From positions 744,001 through 808,000 of the forward strand of contig CAWEQI010000001.1 of NCBI GenBank assembly GCA_963811255.1: DNA of 64,000 nucleotides, in the 5' to 3' direction. The translations under genes were made by a program, and so were the position numbers. This document shows positions 17,855-25,480 of the stretch, piece after piece (within the stretch, counting starts at the first letter, position 1; each line of letters opens with the position of its first letter). The notes below the pieces were generated by a model that ran no database searches, was not told the origin of the DNA, and saw nothing but the letters and a program-made list of their open reading frames with translations. The DNA is from Croceibacterium_B sp963811255 (lineage in GTDB: Bacteria; Pseudomonadota; Alphaproteobacteria; Sphingomonadales; Sphingomonadaceae).

Positions 17855-17958
17855 GCGACCCGATTCGGGACACGGCACGCGCGAGCTTTGGTTGCGGGCG
17901 AATCGCGGTGGTAGCTTTCGGGTTAACGCGACCGACGATTCGAACAGGGGACCCGCCG

Positions 17959-18579
17959 ATGACGCGCCACTGCCTCGCCTTGCTTGCCGCAACCGCCCTG
18001 GCGGCCATCGCCGCGCCCGCGATGGCGCAAGACAGCCCTCCGCCTCCGTCGCCCGGCGCGCAGCCGCCCGCCCCGCCGCCCGGCTGGGCCGATCCGCAGG
18101 CACCGGGCTACCGCCAAGGGCGGGTTGCGGGTCCATCGGACCGCAATTGGCACGGACCGGATGGCGCCGGTGCACCCTTTGCGCATCGTCTTCCTCCGGG
18201 AGCCTTTCCGCCCGAAGCCGCACCCTATCCACCGGGACCGGGCCTCCGCGGACCGATGGCGTGGCGCGGACCCGATGCAGCCTATGGGTACGGCTACGGC
18301 TATCAGTACCGTTCGGGCCCCGCGCCCTGCGGCTGCGCGGCCTATCCTTACCCGCCGGTGACGTGGGTGCCGGTGCCGATCGAGACCCGCTACCGCTATT
18401 CCGCCCCGATCCGCCACGAACGGGACATCGTCCACGAGAAGGTGGTCAGGGAGAAGGTCGTCGAGAGCAAGACCGTGCCGGTTCGCACGCCGACCAAGTA
18501 CGTCAAGGCCGCGCCACATGTGAAGTACACGAAGACGACAAAGCCGACGAAGGGGAAGGCCGTCCGCACCGCCAAGTGA
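17959..18579 (+). CDS. Secreted Pro/Gly/Tyr-rich protein of unknown function
   Basis: A 206-residue protein with a clear signal peptide (LALLAATALAAIAAPAMAQ). Residues 25-110 are proline- and glycine-rich, followed by a tyrosine-glycine stretch (AYGYGYGYQYRSGP) and one Cys pair (PCGCAAY). The C-terminal 60 residues are basic, with valine/lysine repeats (HEKVVREKVVESKTVPV, then TKTTKPTKGKA). It is likely a periplasmic or surface protein. It starts 104 bases after msrC. No known family is recognised. Confidence 0.7.
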   Translation: MTRHCLALLAATALAAIAAPAMAQDSPPPPSPGAQPPAPPPGWADPQAPGYRQGRVAGPSDRNWHGPDGAGAPFAHRLPPGAFPPEAAPYPPGPGLRGPMAWRGPDAAYGYGYGYQYRSGPAPCGCAAYPYPPVTWVPVPIETRYRYSAPIRHERDIVHEKVVREKVVESKTVPVRTPTKYVKAAPHVKYTKTTKPTKGKAVRTAK

Positions 18580-18597
18580 TGCGGCGGCGGGCTCGCC

Positions 18598-21318
18598 TCA
18601 GGGCGAGCTTCCGACCGGCGGCCCGGTGGGCATCGCCGCGTCGGCGACCCGGTTCGCCTGCAGGCGGATCACGCCGAGCTCGACATCGGTCTTGTCCTGC
18701 GACAGCGCCGCCGCCTCGCCGATTTCGCGCACGACGCCGAGCGCCCGGGCGCTGCCGGCGGAAAGCCGCACGGTGTAGTGGCCGTAAGGCACCTGCTCGA
18801 ACAGGAAATAGCCGTCGTACTCGGTGAGCGTGGTCGCGGCGACATTGCCGGCTTCATCGACCAGCTCGAGCCCGACACCGGCGACGGGAGTATCCTCGAG
18901 CCCGTGGACTTCACCTTCGATTTCGCCGGTGGGGGCGACCGCGATCTCGATCTTGGCCGGAACCCCGGGCCTCGGGGTCACCACGATGGCCTTCCTGACC
19001 GGCACCAGGAACGGATCGGGCAGGGTCGACTCGTCCACCCCAATGGCCACTTTCTGGTAGGGATTGAGATCTTCGACGACGGCGTGCCCCTGCTTGTCGG
19101 TCGGTTCGGCGGTGCCGTATTGACCCGCGGTAACGCCGACGCCCGGCAGCGGTTCTTCGCCGGGCGAACGGATGCCGTCGCCGTTTTTGTCGAGGAACAC
19201 CGACACGGCCGCCTCGCCGCGCTCGGCAAGCTTGTTGTTGGAGAAGCGCACCCCATGCCCGAACGGATCGGGGCTGAAGCTGAAAGTCACGCCCAAAGTG
19301 GCGCCCACCGAACCGTGGGTGTCGGCCGTGGCGCCGACATTCAGCGCCAGCCGGCGGAACTGCCTGACGTAACCGGCCTGGAAGGTGGCAAGGCGCCGCT
19401 GCGAATTGTACTGAATGTCGGCCCGCAGGTCGGAGCGGTCGCTGAGGGTTTTCTCGATGGTCAACTGCGCACTGTCGAATCCCTCGTGAAGGCCGGTGAT
19501 GCGATAGCTCGCGTTCGCCCGCATCAAAAAGCCAAGGACATGAGCGTCGGCGAGTAATCCCAGACTGGTGCCTTCCGCATCGTCGGGCGATCCGCCCGAA
19601 ACGGTGTGATTGGTGATTATCGCCGTCAGCATGACGCGAGGCAGCACCAGGCCGGCCCGCGCTAACCATTCGTTAACTTTTCGCCCGTCGGTGTGGACTG
19701 TCCGCTTGAATCCGAAGGCGACCGGAAAGATCCGGCGCCCGGAACCAAGGATGTCCTCGACCTCGAGGTTTTGTTCGGACCGTTCTCCGTCCGGCATCTC
19801 GCCGCTGGCGAAGGTGCCGTCGAGGAAGAACGTGTCCGCGGTGATGTTAAGCTTGCCGATCCGGCCGAGCCCCGTGACCCGATAGGCTCGCCCGGCGCCG
19901 ACTTCCTGCGCCGCCGTCAGGTCGAGCAGCATCGGTCCCAACGCCCGCTGGACGTCGAGTTCGGCGTAATTGCGCCGCCGCCCTTCGAACATCAATGATT
20001 CGGTGGTGGCCCCGACAACCGTTCGCTCGTCGAGGCCGTACTGGGTTCCGAAGCCGTACTGCCAGCCGCCGTCAAGCGGACTTGGCGGGCCATGGAAATT
20101 GATCAGGTCGCGGTTCTGCTGGATCACGCCGGCCCAATATTCGAGCTTACCAGGCGCGACCGCGCCATAGCCCACCGGGATCGTCTGCTTTTCGCGCCGG
20201 ATCTGCCCCTGCGGACCGTACAGAACGACTTGGAGGTCGTTGTTGCCGTAAACCAGGTCGACATGGAATTCGTAGCGGCCGTCGGGCGTGTCGCTCTGAA
20301 AGCCGAGCAACTGCCCGTTACGGTAAAGTTCGGCGTCCCAGCCGGTCGGCAGTTCGCCCCGGAGGACGGTCTTGCCGAAGCTGGTCGAGCGGTTCAGCGG
20401 ACGGTTGCTGACGAACGCGCCGCGGCCGACACCGCCGGCGCCCGCCAAATTGCCGGAATAGAGCTCGACGTCGCCGACGGCGGCCTGGGTCGCCTTGAGC
20501 GGCCCGAGCAGGCGCCCCCGCGGATCGTTGCGATAGGCCCTCACCCGCAAGGTATCAGGTGCGCCCTGGGAATCGGACGCCAGCCGGGCATCGACACTGG
20601 CCCCGGCGATTTCGCCGCTGGCGTAAACCTGATAGCGGCCGCGCAGCTCGCTGCCGCCGCTGCTGGCGTGCGCAAACCCGAAATCCGCGATGACATCGAC
20701 CGATGGCGTGCGCCACGCCCGGTAGGGCACATTCGCTTGCGGGAGATGGGCGAGATCGAAGGTTTTCTGCGTGCGAAGTCGCGCCGCACGACTTTTCCGC
20801 TCGATCGCTTGGATGAACGGCAGCGGCGTTTCGCTGTCGAGCTGGACCACCGCCTCGTACAGATTCGGCGTCAGTGTCACGCCGAACCACCTGCCGAGAG
20901 TTTTCGTATCGATGCACCATCCCTCGGGCGTGTCGTAGATGTCGTCGGGCTGCAGGGCCTGCTCTTTGTTCATGATTTGTACCGTATTTTTGTCGCGATC
21001 GAGCGTGAAGGTCTGATCCTCCCGGAACAGCCAGCCAGTTGCGCGGCGCGACTTCTTGTCGAGCCTAACCGGCAGGTCGAGCGCCAGGATCACGTCGCCC
21101 AGATCGACGCACACACCACCGTTGGGCAGTTGATATCCGCGCAAGTCGTTGCGCAGGCGGTACTTCTTCACCTGAAGCTGCAGGATGACCTGGTCGTCTT
21201 CGGTTGGCGCCTTGACGCCAGCAGCTTGCGCAGGGGCTTGGCTGCCGAACCCCGACGCGAGCAAGGCCGCCGCGGCTAGCGCGACGGCCTTGCGACCCAG
21301 GTTGCGGAACGGCAGCAT
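18598..21318 (-). CDS. Outer-membrane usher of a chaperone-usher system
   Basis: A 906-residue exported protein (signal MLPFRNLGRKAVALAAAALLAS). Order seen: an N-terminal domain with VKKYRLRNDLRGYQLPNGG (about 40-200); the usher segment VLRGELPTGWDAELYRNGQ and YGNNDLQVVLYGPQGQIRRE (about 310-375), diagnostic of FimD/PapC-like ushers; a long beta-barrel; then two SdrD/carboxypeptidase-like beta domains (VFLDKNGDGIRSPGEEPLPGV, and TLTEYDGYFLFEQVPYGHY) at about 690-860. It should assemble DUF4402 subunits at the cell surface with the chaperone encoded 30 bases upstream. It is more like the TcfC/alternate ushers than classical FimD. Confidence 0.83.
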   Translation of the reverse strand: MLPFRNLGRKAVALAAAALLASGFGSQAPAQAAGVKAPTEDDQVILQLQVKKYRLRNDLRGYQLPNGGVCVDLGDVILALDLPVRLDKKSRRATGWLFREDQTFTLDRDKNTVQIMNKEQALQPDDIYDTPEGWCIDTKTLGRWFGVTLTPNLYEAVVQLDSETPLPFIQAIERKSRAARLRTQKTFDLAHLPQANVPYRAWRTPSVDVIADFGFAHASSGGSELRGRYQVYASGEIAGASVDARLASDSQGAPDTLRVRAYRNDPRGRLLGPLKATQAAVGDVELYSGNLAGAGGVGRGAFVSNRPLNRSTSFGKTVLRGELPTGWDAELYRNGQLLGFQSDTPDGRYEFHVDLVYGNNDLQVVLYGPQGQIRREKQTIPVGYGAVAPGKLEYWAGVIQQNRDLINFHGPPSPLDGGWQYGFGTQYGLDERTVVGATTESLMFEGRRRNYAELDVQRALGPMLLDLTAAQEVGAGRAYRVTGLGRIGKLNITADTFFLDGTFASGEMPDGERSEQNLEVEDILGSGRRIFPVAFGFKRTVHTDGRKVNEWLARAGLVLPRVMLTAIITNHTVSGGSPDDAEGTSLGLLADAHVLGFLMRANASYRITGLHEGFDSAQLTIEKTLSDRSDLRADIQYNSQRRLATFQAGYVRQFRRLALNVGATADTHGSVGATLGVTFSFSPDPFGHGVRFSNNKLAERGEAAVSVFLDKNGDGIRSPGEEPLPGVGVTAGQYGTAEPTDKQGHAVVEDLNPYQKVAIGVDESTLPDPFLVPVRKAIVVTPRPGVPAKIEIAVAPTGEIEGEVHGLEDTPVAGVGLELVDEAGNVAATTLTEYDGYFLFEQVPYGHYTVRLSAGSARALGVVREIGEAAALSQDKTDVELGVIRLQANRVADAAMPTGPPVGSSP

Positions 21319-21348
21319 GGTTGCCTGCCCGTCTTCTTCGGCGGCGCC

Positions 21349-22197
21349 CTAACCCAGAACCGTATCGATCGACGCAATCACGCCGGCGCCGTTCTCACTC
21401 GGCTCGCGATACTCGATATGCACGGGGCCCTTCATCTTTGCCTCCTGCTCCGGGGTGATCGCGAACGCGGCGTGGCGCACGTTTATCTCGGGGTAGACGC
21501 CGATCCCGCGCGCAACGAACACCGGATCCTTGGCGCCCCTGGGGTAGACCAGCAGATCGCCGTAAACCGACTCGTTGCCCGAGCGGGTCATGTCGACCGC
21601 AAAGTCGTCTCGCTTGGGACCGTGGACGATGCGCGGGTTGGCCAGCGCCGCCTTGACCGTCAGCTCGCCCTTGCGGACGATGATTGGCATGACAATCCCG
21701 TAGATCGGAATGAGGTTGATCGAAACGCCGCTCTGATCGGCGGGGGCCGCTTTGGCGACGGGATGGACCTTCGGCAGCGCGGCGAAGGCCATGTGCACGC
21801 GGTATTCCCCGTCGGGAAGGTGGGCGCCGGGGCGAACGCTGATGCGGACGGCCTGCGGTTGCGACGGCGGCAGCGTGACGCGCCGCGGAGCATAGCGGAT
21901 CATCGCCAGGGCGGCCTTTTCCGTCGCGTTGGCGTCAGCTTTCGCGACCGGTTCGAGATCGCCGTTTTCGTCCATTCGCCGCAGCTCGAGGGTGACGCGG
22001 TAGGTCTCCGGCACGTTGCCGATGTTCGACAGGATCACTTCCCCGCCGCGATGTCCGTCGAGGACGAGGCGGGTCGGAGCGATCAGGAGGTCGCCCTGCG
22101 CCAAGCCGGTGCTCGGTTCGAACAGCGCGACCGCGGCCAGGCTGGTCAATGTGGTTTTGGCGAATACATGAAAAGATGGGCACTTGCGGCGCATCAT
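21349..22197 (-). CDS. Periplasmic pilus chaperone (PapD-like)
   Basis: A 282-residue exported protein. After the signal (KTTLTSLAAVALFEPSTGLAQ) an N-terminal Ig-like domain shows LLIAPTRLVLDGHRGGEVILSN and RYAPRRVTLPPSQPQAVRISVR, the strand that carries the chaperone motif. The C-terminal Ig domain has basic and hydrophobic residues but little motif conservation. It should bind unfolded DUF4402 subunits and hand them to the usher. Two ATG codons in tandem stand at the start, with GGAAGGGA upstream. It is immediately upstream of the usher gene and downstream of the subunit gene, separated from the latter by a terminator. Confidence 0.82.
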   Translation of the reverse strand: MMRRKCPSFHVFAKTTLTSLAAVALFEPSTGLAQGDLLIAPTRLVLDGHRGGEVILSNIGNVPETYRVTLELRRMDENGDLEPVAKADANATEKAALAMIRYAPRRVTLPPSQPQAVRISVRPGAHLPDGEYRVHMAFAALPKVHPVAKAAPADQSGVSINLIPIYGIVMPIIVRKGELTVKAALANPRIVHGPKRDDFAVDMTRSGNESVYGDLLVYPRGAKDPVFVARGIGVYPEINVRHAAFAITPEQEAKMKGPVHIEYREPSENGAGVIASIDTVLG

Positions 22198-22221
22198 GGC
22201 AGATCCCTTCCGTGGGCGCCT

Positions 22222-22246
22222 TCCGTAAGGGAAAACGCGTAGTCGT
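22222..22246 (-). promoter_or_regulatory. 25-bp repeated motif, copy B (upstream of chaperone gene)
   Basis: On the minus strand this reads ACGACTACGCG followed by TTTTCCCTTACGGA. It matches copy A at 23040-23064 (plus strand) at 22 of 25 positions. It ends 25 bases before the chaperone ATG and is in the same orientation as that gene. The two copies lie in opposite orientation on either side of the DUF4402 gene, so they are good candidates for an operator of a regulator of this locus. Confidence 0.6.
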
Positions 22247-22310
22247 CAGCGGCGGGTTAGGGGATCACGGTTAATTCGGCGTAAACCCTAGAGGGAGTTG
22301 GCGGATGAAG

Positions 22311-22343
22311 AAAAACCGCCCCCGCGCTTTGGCGCGGGGGCGG
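22311..22343 (-). terminator. Strong Rho-independent terminator after the DUF4402 gene
   Basis: On the minus strand, a perfect 12-bp GC stem (CCGCCCCCGCGC / GCGCGGGGGCGG) with a 4-base loop is followed by TTTTT. It lies 46 bases after the DUF4402 stop and about 115 bases before the chaperone ATG. It should separate a highly expressed subunit transcript from the chaperone-usher genes, allowing only partial read-through. Confidence 0.93.
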
Positions 22344-22389
22344 AAGTGAGTGACCTCTGCGCGCGCGATGGCGCCGCTGGCCGGATCGA

Positions 22390-22911
22390 TCAGTTGTAGG
22401 CGACCTGGACTGTCAGGGTGCCGGTGTAGCTGCCGGCCGCCTGGTTGGCACCGACCGCCAGCGATCCGCCCACGGAGAATGTACCCGCTCCGGCGCCGTC
22501 GAGCGTCGCGGTGTCGCTCGGCAGGTTGGTCGTGAAGCCACTGACGCTCATCGTATTTGCGCCGCTGGTCAACGTCTCCGACGCATTGGCAAATGTCACG
22601 TAAACAGTGGCACTCGGGGCCCCGGTGATATTGAAGGCCGGCGCTGCCGTGGTGCCGCTACAAAGCAGCCCGGCGGGACAGCCGCCGGTCAGCGAACCGT
22701 TGGGCCCGACGACCACGTTCGCTGCGGTTGCGGTCGGCGCGATCGTGCCGAAGTCGAGTGTGTTTGCGGTCGAATCGACGGCAACCGACAGCGCGGTGAG
22801 AATGGTGGCCTTGGCGTTGGCCGTCGCCGACGTCGCCGCCTGCGCGCCCGACGCCATACCCAGCGAAGCCACAGCGGCACCCGCGGCAGCGTAACGTAGA
22901 AGTTTGCTCAT
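22390..22911 (-). CDS. DUF4402 family surface/fimbrial subunit
   Basis: A 173-residue exported protein with signal LLRYAAAGAAVASLGMASGAQA and a single Ig-like DUF4402 domain made of Ala/Thr/Ser-rich strands (TLDFGTIAPTAT, YVTFANASETLTSGANTM, SYTGTLTVQVAYN at the C terminus). Two cysteines close together (GGCPAGLLCSG) could form a small disulfide loop. It is likely the structural subunit exported by the neighbouring chaperone and usher. ATG at 22911 is chosen because the signal starts there and AAGGGACC is upstream; a longer frame is not typical. Only one subunit gene is present. Confidence 0.8.
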   Translation of the reverse strand: MSKLLRYAAAGAAVASLGMASGAQAATSATANAKATILTALSVAVDSTANTLDFGTIAPTATAANVVVGPNGSLTGGCPAGLLCSGTTAAPAFNITGAPSATVYVTFANASETLTSGANTMSVSGFTTNLPSDTATLDGAGAGTFSVGGSLAVGANQAAGSYTGTLTVQVAYN

Positions 22912-23039
22912 GATCTGGTCCCTTCCAAGCGTATCTTGTCCCGCGAGTGATGCGCACTCGCCGAACGGGCCCAACTCGGCCGCGTCCGTGGTCGGACTTA
23001 CGCGCAGGTTTGTTCAGGCTTGGTGGGTGAGCTTGGTTA

Positions 23040-23064
23040 ACGACTAGGGGTTTTCCCTTAAGGA
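23040..23064 (+). promoter_or_regulatory. 25-bp repeated motif, copy A
   Basis: The plus strand reads ACGACTAGGGG followed by TTTTCCCTTAAGGA, which is 22 of 25 identical to copy B on the minus strand at 22222-22246. Copy A lies in the 177-base gap between parB and the DUF4402 gene, about 130 bases upstream of the DUF4402 start, so it is well placed to act on the subunit promoter. It contains a CCTTAAGG palindrome that is interrupted in copy B. Confidence 0.6.
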
Positions 23065-23088
23065 GTTCGGCCGTGAAAGCATTAATGC

Positions 23089-24033
23089 TCAAATAGATGC
23101 GCCGGTGAGCCGCTGACAAATCAGATCGAGCTGGTCGAGCGTCCGATAACGAATCGTCACCGCACCCGAGCGCGGATCGGCATCGGTCGCGATCCGCACG
23201 TTGAGCCCGAGGAACTCCTCGAGATGGTTCTGCACCGCGGCGATGTCGGCATCCTGCGCCGAATCCCGCGGCGGGCGGGCCTGCCGCCGGCCAGCCGAGA
23301 CCTTGTCACGGCGCACCAGCTTCTCGACCTCGCGCACGGAAAGGCGCTCGGTGGCGACGCGATCGGCCAAGGCTTCGGCTTCGGGATGGCCGATCAGCGC
23401 CCGGGCATGCCCCATGTCGAGTCGACCGCCGGCGAGGTGTTCGAGCACGCGCTCGGGCAATTCGAGCAAACGCTGCATATTGACCACGTGGCTGCGCGAC
23501 TTGCCGATCAAGCTGGCAATCGAGGAGGGCGGGAGACTTTCGGCGAGGCTGCGATACGCCCGCGCTTCCTCGACCGGATTGAGATCCTCGCGCTGGACGT
23601 TTTCGACGAGCGCCACGATCATTGCATCATCGTCATCGAGATTCCGGATAAGCGCAGGAATCTCATGAAGTTGCGCCTGCTGCGCGGCGCGCCAGCGGCG
23701 CTCGCCGGCGATCAGTTGAAAATGACCATCTTGCAGGGGACGGACGATGACCGGCTGAATGACCCCACGCTTGCCGATCGAGCGGGCGAGTTCCGCGAGC
23801 GCCTCCTCATCGAAATGGCGGCGGGGTTGATGCGGATGGGGTTCGATCGCCGTCACGGACAGCCGAGCAAGCCCCTCCGAGAGCGCCGGCAAGCCTGGCC
23901 CTGTCGCCTCCTCTTCACTCGCGGGCTGCACCAAGGGTTCTTCGCGGCGGGCTTCGCCGAGCAGCGCGCCGAGGCCCTTGCCGAGCTTGCGGCGCGGCGC
24001 CCCGCGGGCGGCGGTGTCTTCCTGAGCGCTCAT
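23089..24033 (-). CDS. parB: Chromosome partitioning protein ParB
   Basis: ParB binds parS, loads as a CTP-dependent sliding clamp and spreads to form the partition complex. The 314-residue protein has a basic N-terminal ParA-contacting region (RRKLGKGLGALLG), the ParB/Srx CTPase domain (HPHQPRRHF and LIAGERRWRAA), a helix-turn-helix (SSIASLIGKSRSHVVNMQRLL) and a C-terminal dimerisation domain ending RTLDQLDLICQRL. Its ATG overlaps the parA stop as ATGA. parS sites are found in this same gene cluster. Confidence 0.97.
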   Translation of the reverse strand: MSAQEDTAARGAPRRKLGKGLGALLGEARREEPLVQPASEEEATGPGLPALSEGLARLSVTAIEPHPHQPRRHFDEEALAELARSIGKRGVIQPVIVRPLQDGHFQLIAGERRWRAAQQAQLHEIPALIRNLDDDDAMIVALVENVQREDLNPVEEARAYRSLAESLPPSSIASLIGKSRSHVVNMQRLLELPERVLEHLAGGRLDMGHARALIGHPEAEALADRVATERLSVREVEKLVRRDKVSAGRRQARPPRDSAQDADIAAVQNHLEEFLGLNVRIATDADPRSGAVTIRYRTLDQLDLICQRLTGASI

Positions 24034-24806
24034 GCGGCTTTCCTTTCCTGCGGCAGGCGGCCGATCAGCTCGCGAGCCAGGGCCATGTAGGCGCGGCTGC
24101 CGGCACACGTGGTGTCGTAGACCAGCGCCGGCAGCCCATGGCTCGGCGCCTCGGACAGACGGACGTTGCGCGGGATGACCGCTTCGAACACCAGTCCGCC
24201 GAGGCATTCGCGGACGTCGTCGGCGACCTGATCGGTCAGACGGTTGCGGCGGTCGAACATCGTCAGGGCGATGCCGATGATTCCGAGGTCGGCGTTGAAG
24301 CGCCCCTGGACGCGCTCAACCGTCTGTAATAGCTGACTTAATCCTTCTAGCGCAAAGAACTCGCATTGCAGGGGCACGAGCAATGTGTCGGCCGCGGTGA
24401 GCGCGTTCAGGGTCAGCAGGCCGAGCGACGGCGGGCAGTCGATGAAGCAGATGTCGTGCCCGCGGTGGCCGGCAAGCGCTGTCCTCAGGCGTCCGGCGCG
24501 ATCCTCCTCGGCGACCAGCTCGAGTTCGGCGCCGCTGAGGTCGACGGTTGCCGGGAGCAGGTCGAGGTTGGGGATCGAGGTCGGAAACGTGCATTCGTCG
24601 ACCGACAGTCCTTCGACCAGGAGATCGTAGCTGGTCTGAGTGCGATGCGCGCTGGGGATTCCGAGCCCGGTCGAAGCATTGCCTTGCGGGTCGAGGTCGA
24701 GCAGCAGCGTCTTCCACCCGGTCGCCGCCATCGCGGTGGCGATATTGATCGCCGTGGTGGTCTTGCCCACCCCGCCCTTCTGATTGGCGATCGCGATAGA
24801 AATCAT
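24030..24806 (-). CDS. parA: Chromosome partitioning ATPase ParA
   Basis: A 258-residue deviant-Walker ATPase that moves ParB-parS complexes along the nucleoid. The motif KGGVGKTTT is at residues 10-18, DLDPQGNASTG at about 41, and CFIDCPPSLG further on. It is of the short type without an N-terminal helix-turn-helix, as is usual for chromosomal ParA. A longer open frame exists upstream, but ATG at 24806 overlaps the rsmG stop as ATGA, as is common for this operon. Order in the transcription unit: mnmG, rsmG, parA, parB. Confidence 0.97.
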   Translation of the reverse strand: MISIAIANQKGGVGKTTTAINIATAMAATGWKTLLLDLDPQGNASTGLGIPSAHRTQTSYDLLVEGLSVDECTFPTSIPNLDLLPATVDLSGAELELVAEEDRAGRLRTALAGHRGHDICFIDCPPSLGLLTLNALTAADTLLVPLQCEFFALEGLSQLLQTVERVQGRFNADLGIIGIALTMFDRRNRLTDQVADDVRECLGGLVFEAVIPRNVRLSEAPSHGLPALVYDTTCAGSRAYMALARELIGRLPQERKAA

Positions 24807-25480
24807 GCGCTTGCCGGTTGTCCCGTGCCAATGACCAGGCCCGCTTCCGCGTCTGTGACCGAGTGTTCCACGTGAAACATTCGCGCCACGGGCGGAGGAA
24901 GGCCGGACACTTCCTGCCCTGCCGAGCGCCCCTTGGGCAACAGCCATAAGGTATCGCGTGTGGAAAAACGGGCGGACAAGGCGAGGAGTTTAACCAGCGG
25001 AGCGAAGGCTCGCGCAGAGATAACGGCCGCGGGAAAGCTTTCCACATGTTCGAGCCGCCGGCCTTCGACGCGGCATTTTTGCAGCCCGAGCTCACCCGCG
25101 GCCCGCGTCAGCCAATCGACTCGCCTCTTCCGGGATTCGACAAGAACGACCTCCCACTCGGGGCGCATCGCGGCGATCACCAGACCGGGAAAGCCTGCCC
25201 CCGTACCGAGATCGAGCCACGGCGATGTTTCTCTCTTCGGCAGAGCTTCGCTTTCACGTGAAACCGAAGGTCTGCCGAAGCCGGAAACGTGGGTCAGCAG
25301 TTGGGCGCTATCGGCCAGATGACGCTGCCAGATCGCGCCCTCGCTGGTCTTGGCGACGAGGTTTTGCCGCGCATTTTCCGCAACGAGCATCGCCGCGAGC
25401 CGATCGAGACGGGCCCTTCCGGCGGAGTCGGTCAGCCCGGCGCAAAAGGCGCGCGCCTGCTCTTCATCGACGAGGATCAT
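24803..25480 (-). CDS. rsmG: 16S rRNA (guanine527-N7)-methyltransferase RsmG, with parS-coding insertion
   Basis: A SAM-dependent methyltransferase of 225 residues that methylates G527 of 16S rRNA. The SAM motif WLDLGTGAGFPGLVIA is at about 88-103. Just before it, residues 66-87 (GFGRPSVSRESEALPKRETS) look like extra sequence compared with usual RsmG proteins. This stretch is encoded by a 46-bp palindrome carrying a parS core. A second parS lies near the 3' end of the gene (encoding MFHVEHSV). The start overlaps the mnmG stop as ATGA and the stop overlaps the parA start. Confidence 0.93.
   Translation of the reverse strand: MILVDEEQARAFCAGLTDSAGRARLDRLAAMLVAENARQNLVAKTSEGAIWQRHLADSAQLLTHVSGFGRPSVSRESEALPKRETSPWLDLGTGAGFPGLVIAAMRPEWEVVLVESRKRRVDWLTRAAGELGLQKCRVEGRRLEHVESFPAAVISARAFAPLVKLLALSARFSTRDTLWLLPKGRSAGQEVSGLPPPVARMFHVEHSVTDAEAGLVIGTGQPASA
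24864..24879. promoter_or_regulatory. parS site 1 (inside rsmG)
   Basis: TGTTCCACGTGAAACA matches the bacterial parS consensus TGTTTCACGTGAAACA at 15 of 16 positions. Flanking bases extend the palindrome to 24 bp (24860-24883) with two mismatched pairs. It lies in the 3' part of rsmG, about 60 bases before parA begins, as expected for a ParB-binding site. Confidence 0.92.
25235..25280. promoter_or_regulatory. parS core within a 46-bp near-perfect palindrome (inside rsmG)
   Basis: The centre, 25252-25264, is TTTCACGTGAAAC, matching the parS core; the outer bases of the 16-mer differ from consensus (3 mismatches). It sits at the exact middle of a palindrome with 23-base arms (25235-25257 and 25258-25280). 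The arms begin with CTTCGGCAGA and end with TCTGCCGAAG, and only two base pairs are mismatched. The whole element is translated in-frame as part of RsmG just before its SAM-binding motif. Confidence 0.85.
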
